A DNA stretch of 33,427 nucleotides from an uncultured Thermomicrobiales bacterium (GTDB lineage Bacteria > Chloroflexota > Chloroflexia > Thermomicrobiales > UBA6265). The position numbers and the translations under genes are program-made. The notes under the pieces are model-generated. The model made no database searches, was not told where the DNA came from, and worked only from the letters and a program-made list of their open reading frames with translations. Positions 1 to 7,805 of the stretch are shown here, one piece after another. Location of the stretch: assembly GCA_902806335.1 (NCBI GenBank), contig CADCWG010000100.1, forward strand, positions 1 through 33,427, in the 5' to 3' direction. Numbering within the stretch: position 1 is the stretch's first letter; each line of letters opens with the position of its first letter.

Positions 1-164
1 TCAACGTCCGCCTGCTAGAGACGGAGTCGGGCGGATCCGACGGCGGGGGGAGCCGTCTGACGGCGGAGGCGCGCGACCTCGTCCGGCGCTTCCGGCGCGT
101 CACGGCGGGTGTCTCGGAACTCGTGGAGGCGCGGTTCCAGGCCGAGTTCGGCGAGTCGCCGTGA
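1..164 (+). CDS. ModE-type winged-helix regulator, C-terminal fragment
   Basis: The 3' end of a gene enters from the left edge; the reading frame starts at base 3 and ends with TGA at 162-164, giving 53 visible residues. The residues LLETESGG, then a glycine-rich turn, then SRLTAEARDLVRRFRR match the end of the ModE / LysR-like winged-helix domain (family pattern GGxxGGGxxLTxxGxxLLxxYR). The protein stops about 20 residues after that helix, so no molybdate-binding TOBE domain follows; it is a DNA-binding-domain-only ModE protein, at least at this end. It lies directly upstream of tupABC with an inverted repeat (196-221) between them, so it probably controls tungstate uptake. The metal specificity and the N-terminal part cannot be judged. 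The domain call rests on pattern recognition of a short fragment. Confidence 0.65.
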   Translation, partial: NVRLLETESGGSDGGGSRLTAEARDLVRRFRRVTAGVSELVEARFQAEFGESP

Positions 165-195
165 AGATCGCACCGCCGGCGAGTAACCTGCGCGG

Positions 196-221
196 TCGTT
201 ATGCACGGCGCGGCATAACGA
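196..221. promoter_or_regulatory. ModE-like operator upstream of tupA
   Basis: A perfect 9-bp inverted repeat has half-sites TCGTTATGC (196-204) and GCATAACGA (213-221) separated by an 8-nt spacer. ModE-family operators have CGTTAT...ATAACG arms, which these halves match. It sits between a ModE-type regulator and the tungstate transporter, about 165 bp upstream of the tupA start. Binding and the direction of control are inferred. Confidence 0.6.
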
Positions 222-386
222 GGCGGTTTGTCCGGCGGGAGACGTGCTGATCGCAGGGTCGTTTCGCGTCCTTGCGTCGGTCGTTCGGATGGAGCGGCGC
301 ACGCCTCGGTCGTCTCGGCTGTCGGGAGGCCGACTTTAGGAACGTCGCCGGGCACGGGCTCGGCTCTCAATGAACGGAGGGGACAG

Positions 387-1322
387 TTGCGATCCCTGTC
401 TACACGGCGGTCGTCACAGTGGCAGTGGTTCCTGGCGTTGACCGTCCCAGCGGCGATCTTCCTCGTTGCTGGTATGACCGCTGCAGGGAGCCTGGCCCAG
501 TCGTCGCCACCAGCAGGCGACACGGACGTGATCCTGGCGACGACCACGAGCACGCAGGACTCCGGGCTGCTGGACGTGCTCGTCCCGATGTTTGAGGAGC
601 AGTCGGCGTATGAGGTGAAGCCGATCGCCGTCGGCTCTGGAGCCGCGCTGGAGTTGGGTGAGCGTGGGGAAGCGGACATCGTGCTCGCCCACAGCCCGGC
701 CGCCGAGGAGCGGTTCATGGCCGCAGGGTTCGGCACGCGGCGCGAGGTCGTGATGTTCAACGACTTCGTCATCGTCGGACCCGAGGACGACCCGGCCGGC
801 ATCGCCACGGTGCCGTCCGCGGCGGACGCGTTCCGCGCGATCGCGAAGACGCAGGCGCCGTTCGTCAGCCGCGGCGACGACTCGGGCACGCACGCGCTCG
901 AGCGCAGCCTTTGGGAGACCGCGGGCGTCGACCCCGCCGGCTCCTGGTACCAGGAGTCCGGCACGGGCATGGGGGACACCCTCGGCATCGCGAACGAGCG
1001 TCGGGCGTACACCGTCAGCGATCGGGGAACGTTCCTCGCGCAACGGGACCGATTGGACCTCAGGGTGCTGAGCGAGGGTGACCGAGCCCTCCTCAACGTC
1101 TATCACGCCATCACCGTGAACCCCGACAACGGCCGCCGCGTCAACGTGGACGGTGGGACGGCGTTCCTGGCGTTCCTCCTGTCGCCCGAGGCGCAGGGCG
1201 CCATCGCGGAGTTCGGCGTCGACCGCTTCGGGGAGCCGCTCTTCACCCCCTGCGCCGGCAACGTCTGCGCCGTCGACTCCGCGACGCCCACTGCCTCGCC
1301 GGCGGCGTCGCCGGCCCCCTGA
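387..1322 (+). CDS. tupA: Tungstate ABC transporter, substrate-binding protein TupA
   Basis: Secreted solute-binding protein of the tungstate-specific Tup transporter (311 aa). The TTG start at 387 is chosen because a strong Shine-Dalgarno, GGAGGGG (376-382), lies just before it and translation from there gives a clean signal peptide: RR, a hydrophobic stretch at residues 14-30, and likely cleavage after SLA at about 38. The mature protein opens with ATTTSTQDSGLLD, the TupA signature, followed by VGSGAALE, ADIVLAHSP, RREVVMFNDFVIVGPEDDP, FVSRGDDSGTH and YTVSDRGTFLA, all typical of TupA rather than ModA. No lipobox cysteine is present, and the protein ends in an Ala/Pro/Ser-rich tail. It is first in tupA-tupB-tupC, 20 bp ahead of tupB, and lies behind a ModE-like operator. 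Longer upstream in-frame starts exist but lack a ribosome-binding site. Confidence 0.9.
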   Translation: MRSLSTRRSSQWQWFLALTVPAAIFLVAGMTAAGSLAQSSPPAGDTDVILATTTSTQDSGLLDVLVPMFEEQSAYEVKPIAVGSGAALELGERGEADIVLAHSPAAEERFMAAGFGTRREVVMFNDFVIVGPEDDPAGIATVPSAADAFRAIAKTQAPFVSRGDDSGTHALERSLWETAGVDPAGSWYQESGTGMGDTLGIANERRAYTVSDRGTFLAQRDRLDLRVLSEGDRALLNVYHAITVNPDNGRRVNVDGGTAFLAFLLSPEAQGAIAEFGVDRFGEPLFTPCAGNVCAVDSATPTASPAASPAP

Positions 1323-1342
1323 CGACCGGGAGCGACGCGAGC

Positions 1343-2041
1343 ATGGACGACTTCCGGCAGGGGCTCGCCGAAGCGCTGCGGCTCCTCGCGAGCGGCGAGC
1401 GAGACGTGTGGGGCGTCGTCCTGCTCTCGCTCCGGGTCTCGCTCTCCGCGACGCTGGTCAGCCTGACGATCGGGGTCCCGGTCGGCGCGACGCTCGCGCT
1501 GTCCCGGTTCCCGGGTCGCGCCCTGCTGGTCGGGCTCGTGCACACCGGGATGGGGCTCCCCCCGGTGAGCGTCGGCCTGTTCGTCAGCCTGCTGCTCTGG
1601 CGCAACGGTCCGCTGGGCGACCTCAGGCTGCTCTACACCCCGACCGCGATGGTCGTGGCCCAGGCCGTGATCGCCGCCCCGATCGTCGCGGGGTTGACCC
1701 ACGCCGCGGTGCAGGCACTCGATCCTCGTCTCCGCCTGCAACTCCTCGCCCTTGGTGCCTCCCGCGTCCAGATGACGTGGTGGCTGCTTCGGGAGGCACG
1801 GCTGCCGCTGATCGCCGCGATCGTCGCCGGGTTCGGCGCCGTCATCTCGGAGGTGGGGGCGGCGATGATGGTTGGCGGCAACATCGTCGGCGAGACGCGC
1901 GTGCTGACCACGGCGACGGTCCTCGAGGTCGGGCGCGGCAACTACGACGTGGCGGTGGCCCTGACGATCGTCCTCCTGGCGCTGACCTACAGCGTGAACA
2001 TGGCCCTGACTGTTCTCCAGCAGCGCCAGCGCCGGCCGTGA
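1343..2041 (+). CDS. tupB: Tungstate ABC transporter permease TupB
   Basis: Membrane subunit of the tungstate importer, 232 aa, the usual TupB length. An ATG start lies 20 bp after tupA. Several hydrophobic segments are visible (about residues 24-50, 62-85, 98-120, 155-180, 205-224), and the permease coupling loop is seen in LRLQLLALGASRVQMTWWLLREARLPL, the EAA-like motif with a conserved glycine that contacts the ATPase. The segment AAIVAGFGAVISEVGAAMMVGGNI is characteristic of Tup/Mod-type permeases. Its stop overlaps the GTG start of tupC as GTGA, pointing to translational coupling. Confidence 0.88.
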   Translation: MDDFRQGLAEALRLLASGERDVWGVVLLSLRVSLSATLVSLTIGVPVGATLALSRFPGRALLVGLVHTGMGLPPVSVGLFVSLLLWRNGPLGDLRLLYTPTAMVVAQAVIAAPIVAGLTHAAVQALDPRLRLQLLALGASRVQMTWWLLREARLPLIAAIVAGFGAVISEVGAAMMVGGNIVGETRVLTTATVLEVGRGNYDVAVALTIVLLALTYSVNMALTVLQQRQRRP

Positions 2042-2850
2042 CGAGGGGCGATCTGCCGCTCGGGGATCCTGCCGCCGCGATGCACCTGGAAGGGATCATG
2101 GTCCGCGGTCGGTCGCGGCCGCTGCTCCAGGTGCCCCGGCTCTCCCTCGCGCCGGGTGAGGTTCTGGCGGTGATGGGAGCGAACGGTGCGGGGAAGTCGA
2201 CCCTCGTCCAGGTCGGGGCCCTGCTTCGCCGGCCGGACCTGGGCGAGGTCTGGGTTGGCGGGGAGCGGGCGACCAGGCGCGGTAGCCGTGCGCTCCGGCG
2301 CCGGGTGGCGGTCGTCTTCCAGGCTCCGCTGCTCTTCGACCGGACGGTGCTCGCCAACGTCGCCAGCGGGCCCCGGTTCCGGGGTGTGAGCCGGCGTGTG
2401 GCCGACGCGCGGGCCGCGGACTGGCTGCGCCGCTTCGGCATCGCCGACCTTTCCCGCCGCAACGCGCGGGCGCTCTCGGGCGGCGAAGCGCAGCGGACCA
2501 ACCTCGCCCGCGCGTTCGCGACCGAGCCGGACCTGCTGTTCCTCGACGAGCCGTTCGCGGCGCTCGACGCGCCGACCCGGGCGGAGTTGCTCGGTGATCT
2601 CCGGACCTGGCTGAGCGAGACCGGGACCGCGGCGGTGCTCGTCACCCACGAGATCCGGGAGGCGGAGGTGCTCGCCAGCCGGCTGGTCGTGCTGGCCGGC
2701 GGCGCGATCGCGCGGACCGGCACGGTCCCCGAGGTGGTGGCGACACCCGGAGACCCGGCCGTCGCCGCCCTCCTCGCGCCGATCACAGCCGCGAGGCGAC
2801 GCGGCTCCGACGACCTCTACGGCGCCCAGGAGGCGAATCGCGGCTGGTGA
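2038..2850 (+). CDS. tupC: Tungstate ABC transporter ATP-binding protein TupC
   Basis: ATPase subunit of the tungstate importer, 270 aa from the GTG at 2038, which overlaps the tupB stop by four bases. All ABC motifs are seen: Walker A GANGAGKST (about residues 45-53), Q-loop VVFQAPLLFDRTVLANV, signature LSGGEAQRTNLARA, Walker B LLFLDEPFAALD, and the switch histidine in VTHEIREAE. No C-terminal TOBE domain is seen, which fits TupC better than ModC. An alternative ATG at 2080 would begin exactly at the first beta strand (MHLEGIMVRG); neither start has a good ribosome-binding site, so the overlap start is preferred with modest certainty. The protein works with TupB at the inner face of the membrane. 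Confidence 0.85.
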   Translation: MTRGDLPLGDPAAAMHLEGIMVRGRSRPLLQVPRLSLAPGEVLAVMGANGAGKSTLVQVGALLRRPDLGEVWVGGERATRRGSRALRRRVAVVFQAPLLFDRTVLANVASGPRFRGVSRRVADARAADWLRRFGIADLSRRNARALSGGEAQRTNLARAFATEPDLLFLDEPFAALDAPTRAELLGDLRTWLSETGTAAVLVTHEIREAEVLASRLVVLAGGAIARTGTVPEVVATPGDPAVAALLAPITAARRRGSDDLYGAQEANRGW

Positions 2851-3412
2851 CGCGACGTCCCGCCGACAGCGGCACCGACCCTGGGGACGAGCGCCGAGCA
2901 CTCGTCGGGACCGGTCGGTTGCCGACCGGACAGGCGACGCTCCGGCGGTGTCTCGGGCGGAATCGGGTTGCTCGGCGGTGGCAACGCGGTGGCGTTGGTG
3001 AGCGGGCCCGACCGGGGCATGCCCCGGGCCCAGGAACGAAGCCGGCTGGGGTCAGTTGCCGGGCCGCCGGGCAGAACCCCGGCGAATGTGCGGCCCCGTG
3101 TCGCTCATGCTGCCCACCCTTGGTCGGGGGGCGGGTTCTCCGTAGACCGTTCCACACCGATGACGAGCACGACCGGCTCGACTACCCCAGATGGGCGACG
3201 GATCCGATTGATACGGAGTCCAAGTGATCGCCAAGACTCCGTACGGCGAGTGCGTGGCCGGCATTCGCGGGCGTCGTGCCTATGCCGGTGCGTCTGGCGC
3301 ATCCGACGGGCGGGTCCGGGCGCCGACGCCCCAGATACCCGGTCTGGACGGCTCGATCCCATAAGGGTCGACTGGGACGACGGGTATCGGCACTTCGGAC
3401 CGGAGTGTTCGG
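2851..3412. other. Gene-free convergent gap between tupC and aor
   Basis: About 560 bp with no credible gene; the open frames here have no homology-like pattern and no ribosome-binding sites. It contains a perfect 8-bp hairpin with a 3-nt loop at 2911-2929 (CCGGTCGG / CCGACCGG, no T-run), which could end tupABC transcription, a 16-nt perfect palindrome at 3012-3027, and one copy of a dispersed repeat at 3021-3047. Confidence 0.5.
3021..3047. repeat. Dispersed intergenic repeat, copy 1
   Basis: This 27-nt segment matches 16554-16580 at 25 of 27 positions (shared core GGACGAAGCCGGCT or GAACGAAGCCGGCT). Both copies lie in gene-free gaps, and both follow directly on a CCGGGG...CCCCGG hairpin. 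This looks like a REP-like element; only two clear copies are in the window. Confidence 0.5.
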
Positions 3413-5266
3413 CTAGACGGCGACCGGGGCGGTGCTCCGCTGGGTGCCCACCGGCTGGATCTCCGCCACGAGGTCCGCGAGCCCGATCCGCTCCAGGTGC
3501 GCCGCGGGGATGGTGCCGTCCTCATCCCAGCCGCGCACCCCGTAGTAGGCGTCGACCATCTCGTCGAGCCAGGGTCGACTGAGGTGCGTCGGCGTCCCGT
3601 CGTTCTCGGTGAGAACCCGTGGCGGGAGGGTGTCTTCGGCCCGGGTCCACCCCTGGCGGATGTTGAACAGCTTCTTCAGATTCGAGATCCGCTCGCCGGC
3701 GCGGCGGAGATCGTCGGCGCTGGTGGGCCGGCCCGTGACCAGCGTGTGGAGGGCGGCCGACTCGCCGTGGAGATCGACGAGGGCGTGGCGGAGGAATTTA
3801 CACAGCGTGAGCGAGTCGAGGACCGCTGCCTGGTCCTCCGCCGTTGCGGCGGCCGAGGCGCGGGCGGTCGCCTCCGACCGACGGTCAAGGCGGTCGGAGA
3901 AGTCCACCTCATAGGCCGACGAACGGTTGTGGCAGGCGCCGCGCGTCCCCACCGCGAGGCCGAGCGCGAGGGTCTGCAGCTTCCTCGGGTCGTACCCGGG
4001 CAGCTCCAGCCCCTTCACGTGCATCGCCCACGATTCGCTACCCTGCCCGACGATGGCGGAGGCACGGCGCGACCCCTCGGCCAGCAGGTCGCCCAGCCCG
4101 CTCCGGGTACCGATCGCCTCGATCGTGGCGAGGAGCGAGGCGCCGTCGCCGAACCGCGGCAAGTCCGCCGTCGGCACGCCGAGTTCGACCCCGCGCTCGG
4201 CGCACTCCATCGCCCAGGCGATCGTCGCACCGGTGGTGATCGCGTCGATCCCCAGCGCGTCGCACCGGGCGGCGGCGCGGAGGACGACGTTCGGGTCAGC
4301 GATGCCGCACAGCGAGCCGAGGGCGAAGAGCGTCTCGTACTCCAGGCGGGCCTCCGTCGCGGGGCCCCCGTCGCGGGTCCGGTAGCGGTGCTCGCAGCCG
4401 ACGGTACAGGCCGCGCAGCCGTGCTTGTCGGTGTGGTGGTCGAGGAGCAGCGTCTCGCCGCTGATCGCCTCCGCGCCCGAGAAGCTACCGGCCTGGAAGT
4501 TCCTGGTCGGAAGGACGCCCATCCGGTCGAAGAAGGCCAGATTGGCCGCGGTGCCGACCTCGCGGTACTTGGCCGTCCCCGCGCCGAGGCTGCGTTCGGC
4601 GAGACCGCGGGCGGCGGTCGCGAGGCCCTTCGGGTCGGCGACCGGCGCTCCCCGGCTCCCGCGGACGGCGATCGCCTTCAGGTTCTTGCTGCCCATCACG
4701 GCGCCGGCGCCGGTCCTGCCTGCCAGGCGACCGTCGTTGCTGATCGCGGCGTAGCGGACGCCGTTCTCGCCCGCGACGCCGATCGCGGCGACGCGGAAGC
4801 CGGCCCCCATGTCACCTCGCACCGCTTCGGCCGTGGCCGCGGGGTCGAGTCCCATGAGCCTGCCGGCCGGGCGAAACGTCACCCGGTCGTCGTCGACGAC
4901 GAGCAGCGTAGGCTCAGGAGCCCGACCGGTGACGACGAGCGCGTCGAACCCGGTGCGCTTGAGCGCGATGGCGAGGTAGCTCGACGAGAGGGAATCGCCA
5001 ATGACCCCCGTCTGCGGCGACTTGGCCGCCACCGCGAGCTTGCTCGCGGTCGTGATGCCGGTCCCGACGAATGGGCTGGTCGCGAAGACGAGCGGGTTCT
5101 CCGGCGACAGCGGCTCCACCCCCGCGGGGCAGCAGCGGAGGAGGAGGTAGCTCGCCAGGCCGATCCCGCCGAGCAGCCGCTCGAAGACGATCTCGGGGAT
5201 GGGCTCGGAGCCGCTGGTGCCCGTGGTGAGGTCGACGCGCAGCAGGCGGCCGTGTGTGCCGTACAC
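3413..5266 (-). CDS. aor: Tungsten-dependent aldehyde:ferredoxin oxidoreductase
   Basis: Cytoplasmic tungstopterin enzyme that oxidises aldehydes to carboxylates with ferredoxin as electron acceptor, or runs in reverse (family knowledge). It is 617 aa, the normal length. The [4Fe-4S] ligands are C284-x2-C287-x3-C291 and C489, nearly the same spacing as in the Pyrococcus furiosus enzyme. The pterin-contacting regions include LAGRTGAGAVMGSKNLKAI (residues 181-199) and the segment near 426-448 containing YDPRKLQTLALGLAVGTRGACHNR. The GTG start at 5266 abuts the TAG stop of the MoaD-like gene with no gap, and its ribosome-binding site GGGAGG lies inside that gene's end. The tungstate transporter next door supports tungsten rather than molybdenum. 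The exact aldehyde substrate cannot be read from the sequence. Confidence 0.92.
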   Translation of the reverse strand: MYGTHGRLLRVDLTTGTSGSEPIPEIVFERLLGGIGLASYLLLRCCPAGVEPLSPENPLVFATSPFVGTGITTASKLAVAAKSPQTGVIGDSLSSSYLAIALKRTGFDALVVTGRAPEPTLLVVDDDRVTFRPAGRLMGLDPAATAEAVRGDMGAGFRVAAIGVAGENGVRYAAISNDGRLAGRTGAGAVMGSKNLKAIAVRGSRGAPVADPKGLATAARGLAERSLGAGTAKYREVGTAANLAFFDRMGVLPTRNFQAGSFSGAEAISGETLLLDHHTDKHGCAACTVGCEHRYRTRDGGPATEARLEYETLFALGSLCGIADPNVVLRAAARCDALGIDAITTGATIAWAMECAERGVELGVPTADLPRFGDGASLLATIEAIGTRSGLGDLLAEGSRRASAIVGQGSESWAMHVKGLELPGYDPRKLQTLALGLAVGTRGACHNRSSAYEVDFSDRLDRRSEATARASAAATAEDQAAVLDSLTLCKFLRHALVDLHGESAALHTLVTGRPTSADDLRRAGERISNLKKLFNIRQGWTRAEDTLPPRVLTENDGTPTHLSRPWLDEMVDAYYGVRGWDEDGTIPAAHLERIGLADLVAEIQPVGTQRSTAPVAV

Positions 5267-5641
5267 CTAGCCTCCCGCCACCGTCGAGACGAGCAACACC
5301 GCCGAGGTCGGCGCGATCGGCGCGCGCCGGTCGGTCGTGAAGCGCTCGTCGAGGACGAATGTGTAGCCGCCCAGGAGCCAGCCGGTGTCCGGGTCGATGA
5401 CCTTCCCGAGCAGGGCCGGGCAGACCGCGGCGAGGGATACCGAAAGCTCCTGGAGCGTCGCTCCTACGACGGCCACCCGCCGTTGCCCGGCGAGGAGGCT
5501 GGGGACGCCGAACAGCTCGACCGCGACCGTGTCGATCACCGGCGCCCGGTCGGCGTCTGGCAATCCGGGAAAGAGCCCCATGCAGCGTCGCCCCGACGTT
5601 GGATGGCCATGCCGCCCCGGTGGGTTCGGTCCTCGGCGCAT
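5267..5641 (-). CDS. MoaD/ThiS-like sulfur carrier protein
   Basis: Small beta-grasp protein ending in VAGG. The terminal Gly-Gly is the conjugation site used when MoaD/ThiS proteins are adenylated and thiocarboxylated. The body VAVELFGVPSLLAG...VVGATLQELSVSLAAVCPALLG...YTFVLDERFTTD...VLLVSTVAGG follows the MoaD pattern. It probably delivers sulfur for the dithiolene of the tungstopterin cofactor of the AOR whose start codon it touches. The start is uncertain. ATG 5641 (124 aa) lies 8 nt after a TATCAT box and could be translated from a leaderless message; ATG 5581 (104 aa) and GTG 5539 (90 aa, closest to standard MoaD size) are alternatives without clear ribosome-binding sites. An AOR-associated MoaD homologue is a known gene neighbourhood. 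Confidence 0.8.
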   Translation of the reverse strand: MRRGPNPPGRHGHPTSGRRCMGLFPGLPDADRAPVIDTVAVELFGVPSLLAGQRRVAVVGATLQELSVSLAAVCPALLGKVIDPDTGWLLGGYTFVLDERFTTDRRAPIAPTSAVLLVSTVAGG

Positions 5642-5649
5642 CCCGTTCG

Positions 5650-5655
5650 ATGATA
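5650..5655 (-). promoter_or_regulatory. Candidate -10 box of the moaD-like/aor operon
   Basis: TATCAT on the minus strand lies 8 nt before ATG 5641. The region where a -35 box should be is poor (GACCTC at 17 bp). If used, transcription would begin at or next to the start codon. Confidence 0.35.
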
Positions 5656-6114
5656 GTCGATCTTCGCGATCCGAGGTCCCGAATGGCGTCCCCGCGCATC
5701 GAGTGGCGCCCGGTGGCGCGGTCGGGCACGTTCCGCGTCAGGCGGCACGGAGCGTATTCCGGTACGTGCGGATGGGGCGCGACGGACGTCTCGCTGGCGG
5801 GCTGCTCCCGGGCCTCTCATCCTCCTTGCACCGTCTTCACGACCAGGCCGGCGCCATGTATCCCGGCGAGAGCCGATGCCGGTGGGGGATAGGGCGCCAC
5901 GGGAATCCGGCAGCGGGAGGTCGCCCGTCCCCGAGACCGGTCCGGTCCACCGAGTATGGCGGCGTGACTCGCCGGACCAGCGGTCGCCGGGACGATGGCC
6001 GCCACGGCCGGGGCCGTGGTCTCCGGCGTGCAGGGAAGGGTCTCGAGCGGTGCTTCCCCGGTGGGCGACGACCGCCGCGGTGGACGGTTGCACGCCGAGG
6101 ATGAGGGGATCGCC
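5656..6114. other. Gene-free divergent gap before the SDR gene
   Basis: About 460 bp between the moaD-like/aor operon and the SDR gene on opposite strands. No convincing gene was seen. Apart from the candidate -10 box at 5650-5655 and the SDR ribosome-binding site, I see no structured element in it. Confidence 0.4.
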
Positions 6115-6876
6115 ATGTTCACGTCCGACCTGCTGCGGGACAAGGTGGCCGTCGTGACCGGAGGCGGCACGGGGATCGGCGCGGGCATCTGCGAGGCGCT
6201 CGCTGGCGCCGGGGCATCCGTCGTCATCTCCTACCATCGCAACGCCACCGGCGCCGAGGAGCTGGCCAGGCGGCTCGGCGGCAAAACCCGCGCCCTCACC
6301 CACCGCTGCGACGTCCGCGACCACGGCGAGATCCAGGGGCTCTTCGACGCCACGATCAACGCGTTCGGCCGGGTGGACATCCTGGTCAACAACTCCGGGA
6401 TTACCGAGCCGAGACCGCTCCTGGAGCTGACGCCCGAGGAGTGGGACCGGACGCTAGACACCAACCTGCGCGGCGCGTTCTTCTCCACCCAGCGCGCGGC
6501 GCGGGAGATGATCAGGCGCGGGGAGGGCGGCTGGGTGATCAACCTGGGGTCGGTCCACGGCTTCGCCGCCACGACCGACCACAGCCACTACGAGGCCAGT
6601 AAAGGCGGCATCAACATGCTGACCAAGTCCTGCGCGATCGAGCTAGCCCCGCACGAGATCCGGGTGAACGCGATCGCGCCGGGGGCGATCGAGGTCGAGC
6701 GGTACGCGGAGATGCCCGGGTTCGACCGGGAAGCCTGGGGCGAGGGGATCCCGGCGGGCCGCCTCGGCACCCCGGAGGACATCGGCCCCCTGGCGGTTTT
6801 CCTCTGCTCCCCGGGCGCTCGGTACATGACCGGGCAGATCGTCTGGGTGGACGGCGGTCTCACGAGCAAGATGTAG
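6115..6876 (+). CDS. Short-chain dehydrogenase/reductase (SDR family)
   Basis: Classical SDR oxidoreductase, 253 aa, a normal length. The ATG at 6115 is chosen because GAGGGG (6103-6108) lies 6 nt before it. It has the cofactor loop TGGGTGIG (residues 15-22), the NNSG variant of the structural NNAG motif (92-95), catalytic Ser146, Tyr159 and Lys163 in YEASK, then the conserved NAIAPGAIEVE and the C-terminal MTGQIVWVDGG. Tyr40-His41-Arg42 after the second strand, rather than an Asp, suggests NADPH use. This architecture is shared by glucose 1-dehydrogenases and 3-oxoacyl-ACP reductase-like enzymes; the substrate cannot be told. It stands alone, transcribed away from the moaD-like/aor operon. 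Confidence 0.88.
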   Translation: MFTSDLLRDKVAVVTGGGTGIGAGICEALAGAGASVVISYHRNATGAEELARRLGGKTRALTHRCDVRDHGEIQGLFDATINAFGRVDILVNNSGITEPRPLLELTPEEWDRTLDTNLRGAFFSTQRAAREMIRRGEGGWVINLGSVHGFAATTDHSHYEASKGGINMLTKSCAIELAPHEIRVNAIAPGAIEVERYAEMPGFDREAWGEGIPAGRLGTPEDIGPLAVFLCSPGARYMTGQIVWVDGGLTSKM

Positions 6877-7397
6877 CACCCTCGCGGGCCGGCTCGGTGC
6901 CGCCATGGTCGCGGACGGACAGCGAGTCACGGTCGGTCCGGTTGAGGTGGGGAGACGGGTCGGACATTGCGGGTCTTCGCCCCGGCGGGTCTCCTGGCAG
7001 GGGCGTTAGGTGGCTGTCACGGCAGGTGACCAATGGCATGGGCGACGCGTCCGGTCCGGTCCGAGCAGCGTTAACGCCTGCACCTCACCGAGGTGGGCGC
7101 GAGCGACGTATGCTTCCCGAACAAGACGCCGAGTACTTCCGGTGGTGACGGGACCTGAAGGTGGGCTGGCGCACGGCATCGGAGCGTCGGACGGCGCTGC
7201 ATCGGGCCACCTGACCGTCGCACGGATCGAAGCCGGAGTCGTCCCGCGGTCAGCGGCGCCAGCCGGAGCAGTCGCGTGGCCACCGGGGTGGGTCCGCGGG
7301 AGGCGCCGTGGTGGACACGGCCCACGACCGCGGACCCGGTCCAGAGCAAGAACTGGGAGCGGTGGGGTCGCGTCAAGTGGCGGGCGGAGGGCGGGGC
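6877..7397. other. Gene-free gap
   Basis: About 520 bp after the SDR gene. Open frames are short or lack start signals, and none resembles a known protein. Near 7420-7435 the sequence AACGAGGCTGAAGCCGGC, already inside the next gene, faintly resembles the dispersed repeat at 3021 and 16554. Nothing else is seen. Confidence 0.4.
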
Positions 7398-7805
7398 GTG
7401 GGCGAGGGGCGGAACGAGGCTGAAGCCGGCGAGCGCCGGTTCGATTGGCACCCGACGTACCGTGGCCAAACCTTTGCCGAAGTCACGTCCGTGGTCCGTG
7501 AGGACCTCGCCAGCGACCAGCGCGCCTACAGCCTGGCGATGAGCGGCCCGGACGAGCAGGAGACGGCAATCCTCGTTCGGATCGTTCCGCTCGAGCGGAA
7601 GTGGGGCATCTTCGCGATGGACTGGGCTACCCAGGACGCCGCCGAGCTGGCCGAGCGGGTGGCGAGCTTCGAGTGGGAGCGGGAGCAGCGGCGCGAGATG
7701 ATCCCCTACGGCGGGTTCTTGCAGCCGGTCGCGGCGTCCTCGGCCGGTGCAGACACCCTTGGGGACGAGCCGCCGGCGCCATGGTGGATGTTCTGGAGGC
7801 GGTAG
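7398..7805 (+). CDS. Hypothetical protein, 135 aa
   Basis: Not recognised. The GTG at 7398 follows the ribosome-binding site GGAGG (7386-7390) with 7-nt spacing. After an acidic, Gly/Arg-rich start the residues from FDWHPTYRGQTFAEV to about 95 read as a compact alpha/beta fold with alternating strands (AILVRIVPLERKWGIFAMDW) and an acidic helix (DAAELAERVASFEWEREQRREM). The tail is low complexity and ends WWMFWRR, with three tryptophans/aromatics and two arginines at the extreme C-terminus. There is no signal peptide or membrane helix. It is isolated on both sides by gaps of about 500 bp, so its context gives no clue. Codon use from residue 20 on looks like that of neighbouring genes. Confidence 0.6.
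   Translation: MGEGRNEAEAGERRFDWHPTYRGQTFAEVTSVVREDLASDQRAYSLAMSGPDEQETAILVRIVPLERKWGIFAMDWATQDAAELAERVASFEWEREQRREMIPYGGFLQPVAASSAGADTLGDEPPAPWWMFWRR

Noticed and set aside
2847-3582. Overlapping open frames after tupC as possible genes
   Set aside because: No start signals and no recognisable protein pattern; the frames cross a palindrome and a repeat.
3497-5653. 718-codon plus-strand frame over the AOR and MoaD-like genes
   Set aside because: Shadow of the real minus-strand genes; low complexity and no ribosome-binding site.
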